From Arachnopeziza araneosa (Eukaryota > Ascomycota > Leotiomycetes > Helotiales > Arachnopezizaceae), in contig QYAI01000092.1 in NCBI GenBank assembly GCA_003988855.1, forward strand, positions 62,001 to 126,000: a stretch of DNA of 64,000 nucleotides, read 5' to 3'. Below are positions 45,955-57,597 of this stretch, in pieces. Each line of letters begins with the position of its first letter. The stretch's first letter is position 1. A model generated the notes under the pieces. That model was not told where the DNA came from. It did no database searches and saw nothing but the letters and a program-made list of their open reading frames with translations. Made by a program: the position numbers and the translations under genes.

Positions 45955-48900
45955 TATAGGCAGATGCCGAGAGCTGTCTGATGAACTCTTGCATCAAGAT
46001 GCGATGCGATATGTGAAGGCTAATGTTGTTAGTTTCCAAGTGCCGTTGCAGTTCTTGGCATACTATATCGCTACCGAGTCTTACCTCAGATCAAAATGCC
46101 TTTAGCCTGTAAGCGTTCAGGGCCGTGTCTGGAAGGTCGGTACCAAATAATTTCTACTGGTACGAAGCAACCCTGCAGCTGGCCGGAGGAAGAAGATTAC
46201 TACAAGGGGTGTCTACCGCCCTAATTGGAGGAAACTTACCAGATAGTCGAACCATGCTCAGAATAGGCAACAGTAATCCGACCTAGCTCCCAGTATTTTA
46301 CGTCAGTCACTTGACAGAATACGGGGCGGGCCTTATTTTAAACCCCTTGGAGAAATAGGGCCAGCAGCGCGGGATTGAGAATGCACTAGTAAACTAAGAA
46401 GTACAATACAATCAATTGGGTTGAATGGTATCATGATATCTAAATGAGTGGGTGTAGTATCAAGGCAGGAGGCCCTAGACTCACTGTTCGATGCTAATCT
46501 ACTTGATCTGCTATTTTATCTCGCCCATGTGATGCGGTAAAGAGATTGAAATACATCAAACACACCGCTTATTGCTCCGATCAAGCAAAGTAAAAGCTAT
46601 TGCAACTGAATGGTTAAAGCGATTACGAGGAGACAGGGGTGATTGACCAGTCAAGAAGAATGCCATTCGCTCGCAGCATAATTGGAAAAGTAATGGAGAA
46701 AACAGTAGCTTGCCAGCATTATTCGCTGTTTTCAAATGGGCAGAGCCATCGAAAATATCAAAGAGAATATGGCATACTGAAATTTCATGTGGCTTTATGT
46801 ATTCACTAACTTGCCATCACAGCGTAAAGACCTTGTCTTTCTTCTCGATATGGGGCATGTTTGGCATTCCTCCTTCCATTCCTGGTGCAGCTGGAGAATG
46901 TTGTGTTTGAAGTATCGACACACTGACACCAATGGCTCTGATATTCCTTAATCTTCCTTCGTCATGAATTATGTCCGCCTTTTAGGGAAACCTTCCAATG
47001 TGCTTTGGTACTCGTATTGAGGTGAGCTGGGTCATGAATCGTATTGTTTGTTGGTGCTTCGGAATGGTTGCTGAGCAGGCCCAATTTGATACAAAGTTTG
47101 TTGATTATGAGCATCAGGGGTCTGCTAACAGGGCTAGAATGAGCAGACGTATGATGGCTAGTGTTGACAGGTTTGGTTGGTTGATATATTGTAGGTTTTT
47201 GCTTCGCGGTTTTGCGCTCGGCGCTGGTGAATTGGTCTCCAATTCGGCGATTGAACTCGTGCTAAAATGTCAGTGCTTTGGGAAATAGACATATTGTCGA
47301 GATTATGGCTTCACAATGAAGCAGGACGAAAGGCAAATACAGGACGCTCAATGCTGCTAGTACTTCTGCCTCAGGCGCAAATCTTCAAATTGGCTAGATC
47401 CTTATGGCCTCAGGCCGCAATAAACTAGGGCATCTCTGCGGTTTTAACTAGCATCAATAGCTGGGTATCTTTGAACTGAAGGTTTCCAAGTGAAGACTGA
47501 CTACCTGTAAGAGATTGTACTCCCTGCACGATAAGACATGTAATGCAACCTCGTGGTTCTTTTATATCATCGCAATGCTTTTCCCAAGGTCTTTGTCACC
47601 TCTCCACTACTCGTACCATCTTATCTCTTTGATTTGCAAATAGAGATACTACATTTTAGCAGACAGATTTTCCCGCTGGCTTGCTATGACTTCGTTATGT
47701 TTCCAGCTTAGTAAAAAATCGTGTTTGTGATCCTTAGTTGCGTTGTGATTTGCTGCATGGCGATAAAGGTTGCTGATTCGAAGAAGGCAATCCGAGATGG
47801 GAATGGAGCAAAACAAACAAGAGAATGGTACATAACTTAGTCATCAAATTATGTGAAGTTGTTACGCAAGTAGAGCTAGGATTTCATTAACTTCTTGCAG
47901 TTTTTGAGAGTTCTCTGCTGTCGGTTGACATCATCAACTGCTCGACGGGCAGACTAGGTGCGGATATCACGTAGTATGCTCGTTGTCGAATGGTATTGAT
48001 TTCAGTGTAGAAGGAATAGCCGAACACGTGACTATTATTCCAACATCTACTTTTCATCCAAATTTTTTCTCCCGATGTATGGTATTCATCAACTTCGAGA
48101 TTGCCTCAAATTTCAGACGAGCAGATTGAAACTCATTCGCTCTATGTCAGTCATCATGACAATTGTATCTCTCACTCGTGGCGCATCTAGATTTGATTTC
48201 TGTAGAAGCTGACAGCTAGCTGATGCTGCGGGGTGAAGCAATAGCTTATCCGAGAGTAAAGCCAACGTCTCAGCCAGTCTCAGCCAGTCTCAGTTTTTGT
48301 GCTCTGGGTATTTTTGTTATCTTGCAGCGCAAGCGGTGTGACAATATGTTTAGGATCTGGACGGAATTCTGTATTCTGTGGCGCCTTTAGTGTCCGATAG
48401 CTGCTTGGCAAATCTCCATTGGAACATGGCGGGGTTGGAAGTGGCTGGCTGATGGAGAAGTCGCACCACCAAGGAAAGTATCGAGCCGCTAGATGCTCAT
48501 ACGCTAATACATCTGACTGAGGGAAGCACGGAAGGGAACACGCTTCTTATGTTATCCGACGCCCCGACCCTTCGTCATGTGTCCAGAGAGGTTCAAATTT
48601 CCCTCGAGGTTCAAACGCTTGAATAAGCTCTTGAGTGATCTTTCAGCCCATGAAGAGAGAGAAGCTGTTGGACACTCATTGGGGCTGCTAGTATAGTAAC
48701 CAATGCTAATGCACCTACGAAGCTTCCACAATGATATATAAAGAAACACCTGACTTTAGTAATTCAGGGAGACTAGCTCAGCTCTCCACATCTTCATTCA
48801 AATGCTAGATTCGGACCGCGTGCACAATTGTCTTGTTAGTATTGCTAGTAATAACATGCTTTTCCAGTAGAAATGCCGCCTTTGGCCAATAAATTGTGAC

Positions 48901-49389
48901 AAAGCAGTGTTTGGGTTCAGCGACATGCTGTTGATGAAGGCTACCTCGTCTCAGCTGAATCGAGACATGAATATTGGACTGCCCTACGCCTTTTCAAAAC
49001 ATGCATATGCTGCCAGGGGTTTCTTGTTGTTCAGTGTAAATCTGTATCTGCTAATGAGAGTAAGTCAGGGATTTTTCTAACAATTCCTCTTCAGGATCTT
49101 TCCGAAACATTACCGCTGCATTGAGTTTCCGCACTTGCTATAATATACCAGCTCTGAAATCTCTTTCAGTCCTACACATAATATTTTCTCGTTCACTTAA
49201 TTCTTCTCAATGTCAATATGGATAAACGATCAAGCTCAACAAGTCCAAATGACACCAAGACAACAAAACCCAACATCTCTGCGCTAAAGGTAACATTTGG
49301 CTCTAATGTTAATGACCCAATCTGACCTTATGCAGGATACCAGATGACAAACGCAACTCGTCCAATCCTATCGGTTCTTTAACTTATAC
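45955..49389. other. Gene-poor stretch
   Basis: About 3.4 kb with no supported gene on either strand; ORFs are short and featureless. Near 48283 there is a short direct repeat (CAGCCAGTCT twice). Confidence 0.5.
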
Positions 49390-49875
49390 TCACACTACGC
49401 GGCAGATGTGCTTCCCTCTCACGCCCTCGAGTTCCGGCCAGGAATGGTGTCGCCTAACAATTTGAAATAAAAACTTTGCAAAATGATGGAATACATCATA
49501 ATCAATACAATCTCGGCCCAGAAAGAGTTTTAAATGAGGCGGAAGCACAAACTCTTGAACTATCCATAGTCGATCAAACCAAGGCAAGTCCATTAACAAC
49601 CTGAGGATAGCTGACTTGTATGACTCTTGGGAGTAAGTTAACAATGAATTCTCCTGTTCCCGGCTGAGTTTTTCAGGTATCCCGGAATACAAAAATGGCT
49701 TTGAAGTAATATCAAGCCATTTTGCTTGTTCAGACATGTCTTTTATCATAGAGAAAGCAGAGCAACTCCAGTCCTCGCCACTACCAAGCCAAGCCAATGC
49801 GCACCGAGTGTGTTTATAAATTTGCGACATTAACCTAATTTGGTGATTCTTTTCGGAATCGTCTCGTTAATTAAT
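49390..49875 (-). pseudogene. HET-domain relic
   Basis: The reverse frame reads CIN, stop, RDDSEKNHQIRLMSQIYKHT, then ALAWLGSGEDWSCSA, and LRLLMDLPWFDRLWIVQEFV, PPHLKLFLGRDCIDYDVF, and stops at 49390. These are the middle and end of a HET (heterokaryon incompatibility) domain, including the CINQxDxxEKNHQ block and the WFxRxWxVQE block. At the conserved Gln of CINQ there is TAA (49867-49869), one transition away from CAA. The upstream part of the domain (YxALSYxWG) is not recognisable and the effector part is missing. It is a decayed copy of a self/non-self recognition gene. Confidence 0.75.
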
Positions 49876-51053
49876 ACATAATGTGACATTCTATCTGAAC
49901 GAAAGTAACTTAACTTTGTCGTTCTATCTGAAAAAAATGCGCAGAGATGGAAAAAATCTTGACTAAGCATCACCAAACCTCACTAGCTCTTTCGCGCCTC
50001 GCGAATTTCTTCCTTACACCTTTGCATTCTTATTACTAACAAGCCTAGCTTCGAATATCTATAATTATAATGCACTACTCTAATTTATTCGTATTATTAG
50101 GCTGTATGCTAGTTATTAAGCTTCGTGCTACAGTTGCTGCTAACAGAACACTTTTAGCTTAAGGCGTGTAACGGCACGAACGAATATAGCTAGTCAAGAG
50201 ACATATGGAAGTGCGTTGATAGTCTGAGTATATTCGGTTTATAGGCTAGCTACGAAGGAAAAGAAGAATATAAGAAAAGAAAAACTACATGAGTGAGGTG
50301 TGCCTTATCTACAGTAGACTTCTCTCTCGCCCTAGTCCGAATCGACTCTGAATGTGCGCCTTATTCTCCACACTTCGGAAATGAGGTTCTTATGCCCGTG
50401 CTGTCCACACATGACATTCACTTCACGTGATATCCTGCTCATCACAAATATTGTCTCTCTATTTCTGAGCGACTGGCGCTTTATCCGACTCGAAGTCCAA
50501 GTGAGGGGCTGGCTGAGACATTTTAAATCCCTAGCGTAATTGTAGAGCCAAGAAAGATAATGCTTCAGCAGATGGATGCAACTCTCGATCATATATAGGT
50601 CGCATATCGCTTATAGATCGGAAAATAGGCGTTGGGAGTATGAGATTTGGATAACTTGTAGGCCAAAGCTTTTTAGTCGCCTCGTTGAGTGCGGGATATT
50701 CTTTCTAGCTCCTGAGATGGGATGGAAGGTTGTACTGGGAAGATTCAACTATACTAGCCTCTGAGGATATAGGAAGATGCATGAAAAATTGTGTTAACAA
50801 GAGATACCGACCTTCCTACCTACCTAAGGGAGAAGCTGAAGTTGAAAAAACCGCAGTCACGTGGCATGGGCCACGCTATTCAATTTTAAGAAGGTACACC
50901 CGCCCTTGGCCTAAACACAATGGAACGAACGTCTCACGTTGAACTCTGTAACTGTATCTACTTGCTTCCCTCCTCCCAGCAGAAGAGGCGCAACCAATTC
51001 AAGATCAACAAGCTAATCTCAAAAGTTATCGGTTGCTGGAAGGATAGAATCAC
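49876..51053. other. AT-rich intergenic stretch
   Basis: Strongly AT-rich from about 49.85 to 50.3 kb, with no gene seen. It adjoins the HET relic and is consistent with mutational decay. Confidence 0.5.
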
Positions 51054-52823
51054 ATGGATAAGAAAAGGTCGGAGAATCAAAGTGGCCAAAATGGCACCAC
51101 TACGTTCAACACGGGACAAGAGCCGCGGAAAGGAAGTTCAATACTATTTCGTCGCATCTGTTTTGTGGCACTATTGATCATAATCAGTATCCTATCACAA
51201 ATTTGGCCGATTGAGGTTTCGAGCTTAATATCATTGTTGCCAACGTCCATTCCAGAGGCCTTACATTGCTCTCCTTTTGGACTGGCAAGTTCAACTCTCG
51301 ACTGGGTACCCTGCGGCGATAAATTTCAATGCTCCAATCTCTCTGTCCCTCTGGATTATATGAATCCAAGAGATGAGCGGACTGCTTCCATAGCTATCGT
51401 CAAGTATGTCACTCCGAATCGAGATACTGTCAATGGCACTATCATCTTTAACCCAGGCGGTCCTGGAGGAAGCGGATCCGGCTCTACCTTCCGTCTAGGC
51501 CCAATCCTTGACAAGGTTTTCAAAGGAAAATACGATATCCTCGGATTTGATCCTAGGGGAATCAACCTGACGTTACCAAAAGTGGATTGCATGCAGTCCG
51601 TAGAGGCTCGGTCTCAATTGCAGATGATCCTACGCAGCACGGCACCTAGTCAAAATCTTCATGATATCGGTATATGGGATGCTTTTGCACAACTTATTGC
51701 GGAAGAGTGTGAAGAAAACTCTGGCCCTGATGTATTGCCATTTGTCAACACCCCCACTGTTGCTCGAGATATTGCTGCTATCGTAGATGCTCTGCACGCT
51801 GAGAAGAAGCATCGTGTGAGCTATTGGGGGTTCAGTTATGGTACCAACCTTGGAGCAATCTTCACAGCCATGTTTCCAAACAAGCTGCATCGGATTATTT
51901 TAGATGGGATCAGGTCCCCTTTCGATGCTCGAGAGATTTACGAGTGGGGCTACACGTCCGTTGCATCACAAAATGATGTGTTTGACGGCTATTTCTCAAT
52001 TTGTGAAAAGGTTGGAAAGTTCAGATGCCCCTTAGCGGGCTTGGAGAAATCTCCTAAGCAGACCGTCATGGATCTCCTTGAATCGTTGTACGAACGCCCT
52101 TTGCCAGTCAGCGGCCATGGACTTACAGGGCTGGTTACTTTCTTTGAATATAAGAGCTTTTTCTACGGAACTTTGTATAAGCCGGCAAACTGGCGTAAAT
52201 TCGCCGAAATCACACTTGATCTCTTGAACGGCAATGGTTCTTCTTTCCTCGAGGGTACATATCCCGGACCTTCTGGATATGGGTCCTCGGAATGGGGTAC
52301 CGCAGTTCTCTGTACGGATGCAGTTCCTGCAACAAACTACTCATTGTCGTCCTGGGTTAATTTTGTTCAAAATATGACCGAGCTATCTTTCATTGCCGGT
52401 GACACAAGATCCATCACAAATCTACCATGTCGCCATTGGTACACCAAACCCAACGAAAGATGGCTAGGGAATTTTGATGGTGTCAAATTAGAAGTACCAG
52501 TCTTGATGATTGGAAATACAAACGACCCAGCCACGCCTCTGGAGTCTGCCAAGCGTCTTTGGGGTCTTATGGGCGACAATGCGGTTTTATTGACTCAAGA
52601 CTCGTATGGACACTGCAGTACATCCTCAGTATCAACATGTACATACAATGTGATTATTGACTATCTTCTGAGCGGCCAACTTCCTCTGGCAGGAAAGGTG
52701 TGTGAAGTGGATGACAAGACGTATGGTGATTATTTCCCGCACGAATCCAAGCGTGTAGCGCACAACCCCAAGGAGGCGTTAATGAATATGATTATGAAAG
52801 AAGTGCACTTAAATAGGTTCTAA
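51054..52823 (+). CDS. Alpha/beta hydrolase of the secreted tripeptidyl-aminopeptidase (TAP-like) type, 589 aa
   Basis: Single exon. A basic N-terminus (residues 1-34) is followed by a hydrophobic helix (FVALLIIISILSQIWPIEV), a signal anchor. The catalytic domain shows IIFNPGGPGGSGSG (oxyanion loop), YDILGFDPRGINLTLPKVDC, the nucleophile elbow SYWGFSYGTNLGAIFTAMFP (Ser in GFSYG), then LDGIRSP. The C-terminal TAP-like part has VPVLMIGNTNDPATPLESAK (acid residue) and LTQDSYGHCSTSS (His). Several cysteines and N-glycosylation-type sites (NLS, NGT, NLT) fit the secretory pathway. Members act as exopeptidases or as hydrolases in metabolite loci; the substrate cannot be told. It lies beside an acyltransferase gene on the other strand. 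Confidence 0.88.
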   Translation: MDKKRSENQSGQNGTTTFNTGQEPRKGSSILFRRICFVALLIIISILSQIWPIEVSSLISLLPTSIPEALHCSPFGLASSTLDWVPCGDKFQCSNLSVPLDYMNPRDERTASIAIVKYVTPNRDTVNGTIIFNPGGPGGSGSGSTFRLGPILDKVFKGKYDILGFDPRGINLTLPKVDCMQSVEARSQLQMILRSTAPSQNLHDIGIWDAFAQLIAEECEENSGPDVLPFVNTPTVARDIAAIVDALHAEKKHRVSYWGFSYGTNLGAIFTAMFPNKLHRIILDGIRSPFDAREIYEWGYTSVASQNDVFDGYFSICEKVGKFRCPLAGLEKSPKQTVMDLLESLYERPLPVSGHGLTGLVTFFEYKSFFYGTLYKPANWRKFAEITLDLLNGNGSSFLEGTYPGPSGYGSSEWGTAVLCTDAVPATNYSLSSWVNFVQNMTELSFIAGDTRSITNLPCRHWYTKPNERWLGNFDGVKLEVPVLMIGNTNDPATPLESAKRLWGLMGDNAVLLTQDSYGHCSTSSVSTCTYNVIIDYLLSGQLPLAGKVCEVDDKTYGDYFPHESKRVAHNPKEALMNMIMKEVHLNRF

Positions 52824-53040
52824 ATAAAATTATATCGCTTTGCTTTCTGCCATGAGATACGACGTGCAAACAGACGCTTTCATTACCCTCAGCCACTAAA
52901 AGTGGGCTGATTTAGATAAGCAATTGGGCTGAATTTTCCACCGGAGTATTTTTGAGTTTATTGCGGTATGCGAAGTCACCTCTACAACTCTTATTATCCC
53001 AACCGTTCCGCCCTTGAGGAACTCTGTCAGAGTACCTAGT

Positions 53041-54351
53041 CTAGGAACCGAGCCCCAGCCATCGAAGAAAGCTCCAGGGAATGGGATCATCTCTTCCCGG
53101 GACAAGACCTCTTGCAGTTGTCCAGCAAAACTCTGGAGCAGTCCAACTTATCCATCCTAGCGTCCACAAGTATCCGAAATAGCAGAATACTCTTCCAGCT
53201 AGAACATGATCTGAGTGTCTTCCACCTATCAAACTTCGACTCAGTTGAGCAATGATACTCTCTACCGTAATTCCAACGGCCTGCATCAGGAAAAACTTAG
53301 GACCTCCTGTAGCGAATGGACTGATTCCCAATGCGACCTCGCCTGGGATATGAACGAGAGCAGTAATATAGAACGCAAGGCAGAGACGGACGTAGCGTGA
53401 AAGTAGTCTAAACCGCTGTGGGGAAATGAAGAGGATATATGTGTTTATGAAAAACGACCACGCTTCAAGAAAACTCCGGAAAAGTTGATGCCATGCTAAT
53501 CTGGAGTGTGTCAATATTCTCCCAACCCAAAAGCTCTCGAGGACATCATACCCCCAAAACCTCCGTAAGGAATTCGCATCGCCAAGACTTCCCCAGATCG
53601 GAGGCCAGTTTTCTGGTTCATCGCCACAGCATAGGACAGCAATGATGGAAGCGAGATTGTAAGGGATGGTAAAGATGCCGTAGATACAGAACCCTGGAAC
53701 CATGACACTGAAAGGTTTTGCGATGATCTCCTCGATCGACACGTCACTTAGGCGCGAGAAAATGTACTGCTTATACTCGGGTACATCAACTTCCGGATCT
53801 GGACTTGGCAAAAAGGTAAAGATGGCGTCCAAAGAAAGATATGTAAGTAACACGTTTGTGATTCTACTTGTCGCGAAGCTAATCTTGTTTGTTGAGCCAA
53901 ACTTGGAGAGAGCGGGTATATTCTTGATAGCCCAAGGAGTGTTGACGTTACGGAGGTTGAGTGTAAACCTCCATGCGGTAAAGAGCCTCGAGATAGCGGA
54001 TGGTACAGTTTGTGGTTGCTTATATTGAAGGAGAGCGACGGTCTGCGGGTTCATGTGAATCCCTCCATCTTTCCAGAGCAAGATGTCAAATGCTCGGAGG
54101 GCCAAAATCCAAACCAAGGAAAGGAAAAATCCATCATAGGTGCCGTTGCCTGTAAACTGGGGATTGTCGTACTGTAGTTGAGCGGCGATTCCGACTGAGA
54201 TGAGGAAGACCGAGGTGCGTAATAAGCGGTTGGAGGGATCAACAAAGGTAAGTGTCAAAGCCCAAGAAAGAGTGGTTAATATAAAGGTTGCCACTAGCCT
54301 CAGTAGACTTCCTGAAAACAAGAGCGGATGCATCGTTCCAAATATGCTCAT
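53041..54351 (-). CDS. Wax-synthase-domain MBOAT acyltransferase, 419 aa
   Basis: Polytopic protein with about eight hydrophobic segments. The whole stretch is an open frame, but it contains a 51-nt in-frame intron (53501-53551, GTATGA to CCAG, TTGAC branch). Removing it restores the wax-synthase signature: SLRRFWGLAWHQLFRSF, normally FWGRxWHQ, with its catalytic-type His. Other family features are ENWPPIWGSL just upstream, INTYILFISPQRF, and the second conserved His in YITALVHIPGEVALG. Members transfer acetyl or acyl groups to hydroxyls in the membrane, often on terpenoids or meroterpenoids in biosynthetic loci. The gene converges on the TAP-type hydrolase, about 220 bp away. No terpene cyclase is in the window. 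Confidence 0.85.
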   Translation of the reverse strand: MSIFGTMHPLLFSGSLLRLVATFILTTLSWALTLTFVDPSNRLLRTSVFLISVGIAAQLQYDNPQFTGNGTYDGFFLSLVWILALRAFDILLWKDGGIHMNPQTVALLQYKQPQTVPSAISRLFTAWRFTLNLRNVNTPWAIKNIPALSKFGSTNKISFATSRITNVLLTYLSLDAIFTFLPSPDPEVDVPEYKQYIFSRLSDVSIEEIIAKPFSVMVPGFCIYGIFTIPYNLASIIAVLCCGDEPENWPPIWGSLGDANSLRRFWGYDVLESFWVGRILTHSRLAWHQLFRSFLEAWSFFINTYILFISPQRFRLLSRYVRLCLAFYITALVHIPGEVALGISPFATGGPKFFLMQAVGITVESIIAQLSRSLIGGRHSDHVLAGRVFCYFGYLWTLGWISWTAPEFCWTTARGLVPGRDDPIPWSFLRWLGLGS

Positions 54352-55316
54352 TTTACAGAGAACGGTGAGGTCATAGAGCAGATCTACCGGCGACGGTAAG
54401 ACCTCTAATCACTGTGTCTAGCTAGACAACACTGTGAAGAATGAGATAAAATAAATAAGAAGCTCTAGGGGGATAGGGGTAAAGCCTTAACAATCATGTC
54501 TACCAGTTCTGTAATCGTTGCAAGATCTAGGTAGGTTGTCAAGCTTATATCACGTGCTTACTAGAGTAAAAAAGAAATTATCTCCATTTTTCCACTGTCA
54601 GGCCCTAGGCATTAAATTAGAAGAACGGCTGGCTAGCACAGCAAGCGGAAGCACTAATTTGTGGCTGGTCGCTAAACGATTTCCAATTGTCGCACATCAA
54701 ATACCTACATGAAAGTAATTCATAAGATAATGAATCTTCTTGAGAAACCTCTGACATACGATAAATAGAGGTGTTTTATAAATGCTATGGTAAATAAAAT
54801 GTTAAGTAGCGCATTTTGTAACATAAACTACTCACAAGAGAGAAAACATGTACAATATTCAGATATAGAAGTGCTTAAGACTATGATTTTTTAATTTAGG
54901 GATACGATTAAAGTAAACACGGCTGTCAGTTCTGTTTATATAACCTGAAATACTTGGATACTTAACTGTAACAAAATTAAAGTATGTGCATATCTTGAAC
55001 TGATATTAATGTCTTCGAGGAGCAAACAACATAATCTCTGGCAAACAGCACATTCTCTGTAACTATCCAATACAGCCCGAATTCATGCTTTAGGGTTTAG
55101 CATAGAATTTCTTTTACCGCCGTATTTAGTGCCTCCATATCTCGACTCGTGAACAAAATATCAACTGTTCTGATCACAATTCCTTTGTCATTCTAAAATT
55201 ATCAATCAAAGTAAGTCCATTTGTCTGCAGACTCTTACAAAAATAACCAACATGGCTGATCAGAAAGTGCCCCTCAAGACAGCTTCTCTTCAATTCCTTA
55301 CGGTGATAGTAAGAAA

Positions 55317-55496
55317 ATGATCACTAATGGTGCGGACCAGGAGCCCACCCTTGTCCGCCCTGCAGAGGCCGTGCAACACAACATATTATTTGCAGCCTGC
55401 GGTGCGGACCAGGATACTACCCACGTCCGCTGTAGAGCATCTGCAGCGAATGTCAACCACCAAACTACGATAGCTCTGGATAAGTCAGCAATGTAA
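55317..55496 (+). CDS. Hypothetical 59-aa ORF with a duplicated GADQ..VR unit
   Basis: The ORF starts MITNGADQEPTLVR and repeats the motif 24 codons later as GADQDTTHVR. The repeat keeps frame. There is no signal peptide. No family recognised; coding is uncertain. Confidence 0.2.
   Translation: MITNGADQEPTLVRPAEAVQHNILFAACGADQDTTHVRCRASAANVNHQTTIALDKSAM
55332..55430 (+). repeat. Two copies of a 27-bp hairpin unit, 72 bp apart
   Basis: Each copy is GCGGACCAGGA, seven variable-to-similar bases, then CCC/ACC and a closing GTCCGC, so that GCGGAC pairs with GTCCGC over a 15-base loop. A third start (GCGGACCAGGATTCGCCCTC) occurs at 58285 without the closing arm. Confidence 0.7.
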
Positions 55497-56292
55497 ACCC
55501 GAGGAAATTTGGTAAAGCTTAGTGGCATCTCTTGACGATACAAATCGCATGTCTGATTAGTTTGTTTGATTCGTAAAAATAGTTTTTTGCTTTGTTAGAG
55601 GATGCACTTCGCATGTAGCTTCTTCTGGTGTGATCTGATGCTACATGTTGAAGAACTAAGCGCAAACCCACCTCGAAATCCGTGCGGCTTAATAATTGGG
55701 AAGCTTGAAGCGATAGAATGGGAAAATGATATTGAATTAGTAACCACTGTGCAGACAATTTCGTTCCTTCGCTATTGCAGCCCTGTTGTTGTTGTACAAG
55801 CTGTGCGTGGGAGGTACTAGGTTCAACCAATGACAAGTCCCACTGGTTGCGGCTTTATGCGTCTTTTTTTTTGGAGTTTACATTTTCCAAAATACTTGAC
55901 AAAAAGGATGATCAAATTAGGAAGTTCTATCCTTTCGGTCCAGTATGTTGCATTCTTACCAGCCTCTCCTTCTCCACTATGATTGTAAAGAGTATGCAAA
56001 GCCGATTGAATGAGTGAAACATACATTTCAAATCCTTGTTATCGTTGGAATCATTCTTCGGCGATATTTATCGGCTTAGGTTCATTTTCTCTAAGCTAAC
56101 TTGTTATCTTGAGTAGATTTTGCTAGATCGACGTTGGAATATAAGAGGACAGCAAGATCATCATCAGTTTGCATCAGCTCAGCAGTTCAACTTCAGACAC
56201 TCATACAAAATCTCCTCATTCTCTCTAACATCTTCTTTTTATTCTCTTGAATTGAATCAAGTCACTAGAGTCTCCATATTCACCAATCCACA

Positions 56293-57274
56293 ATGCAGCC
56301 ACCATATCCAGCTCCTGTCACTGAATGGCACAATGACACCTACAATGTAATTAATCCAAAACGGCCTGAGGTATCCCAAGCCGGCAAGACTATCGTCATT
56401 ACAGGTGCCGGGCAAGGAATTGGGCGAGAGGTAGTCAATGCCTTCGCCCAAGCAGGAGCTAGCGTCATTCATATTCTTGGTCGAACTAATCAGACGCTTG
56501 AAGAAACCAAAGCTATCGTCCAAAAAACCTACTCTCAAGTGAAAGTGATAGTCCATGTTGCCAACATCACTGATGCTTCTGCTGTTCAGAAAGCAGCCAA
56601 GGAGATCGGGTCTTGGGATGTTATCATTGCAAACGCCGGTCATATTCCAGCTCCTGAACTCATCGAACATAGTAATGCGGATGAATGGTGGAAAACCTTT
56701 GAGGTATGTTTTATTTCTTCCGATTATAACTCAAGATACTAATTTCGACGGTACAGATTAACATTAAAGGGAGCTATCTGCTTGCTCAAGCCTTTCTTCC
56801 GTTCAAGAAAAGCGGAGGTACTATCGTTGCCTATTCAAGTGGGTTTGCATTCCTGCCTCCAGGACTCCCGTTCCTTGCAAAATCCTCGGCATATTCCGTC
56901 TCAAAGATGGGAACAGCTCGCTTCTACGAGTTTCTAGCCTCCGAGAACACAGATCTGAATGTGTTTGTCCTTCAGCCGGGAATCATTCGTACTGCTCTAT
57001 ATGAAAAAGGTAAACTTGAATTGGAAGAAACTATTGATACAAGTAAGCTAGTATTTCTTAACAGTACATGACATTTCAATCTAACCATCTCTTAGTTCAA
57101 CTTCCTGCTCATTTTTCAGTGTGGTTGGCAAGCCCCGAAGCTAAGCCATTATCTGGCCGCTTCTTATTTGCCAACTGGGATGTAGAGCAGTTGATATCAA
57201 AGGTTGCGGCACGCTTGGAAGCTGATCCGGTCTACTTGACAACTTCTTTGGGAGGATTCCCGTTCGGTGACTAA
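56293..57274 (+). CDS. Short-chain dehydrogenase/reductase, 291 aa
   Basis: Exons 56293-56703, 56757-57042 and 57096-57274, in phase with 53-nt introns. The nucleotide-binding motif TGAGQGIGREV is at residues about 36-46, preceded by KTIVI. The NAG motif is IIANAGHIPAPEL. The catalytic Ser is in IVAYSSGFAF and the Tyr-x3-Lys is YSVSK, followed by the proline-glycine turn VLQPGIIRT. The C-terminus (WLASPEAKPLSGRFLFANWD) is that of the small classical SDRs common in fungal metabolite loci. It should oxidise or reduce a small alcohol/ketone with NAD(P)H. It lies between the acyltransferase and a damaged MDR gene. Confidence 0.92.
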
Positions 57275-57597
57275 GTTTTCTGCCGCGAAAGGAGTCACTG
57301 ATGGCTGGAAGATAAGAACCATAGGCCGTAGTTAAGAAATCTATAGTTTTCAAGTTTCTCAAATGCTCAAGCTCTCAAAAGCTGTGCGAGACTCTGACTA
57401 ATTCAATGCAGAGCTCTCTATAACTTGTGACTACCAATTATTGTGAAAATTTATCATTTGAGCATACAAATAATGAACTATCACCAATTTCAAGGCAGCA
57501 AAGCGGTCTGTAAAAGTAGCAAGATAAATATGAGTTTTGAAGCTCAAGCTCTTACGTCTCATTCTTCAATTTAAATTCTTTGCCTTCAAATCTCTAA

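Larger units (their letters stand above)
54352..56292. other. AT-rich intergenic stretch
   Basis: Very AT-rich from 54.7 to 55.25 kb. It holds a small duplicated hairpin-forming unit (55332-55358 and 55404-55430) but no supported gene. Confidence 0.5.

Noticed and set aside
46710..47288. Two short forward ORFs (66 and 96 aa)
   Set aside because: No recognisable motif, no splicing partners; treated as chance ORFs in a gene-poor stretch.
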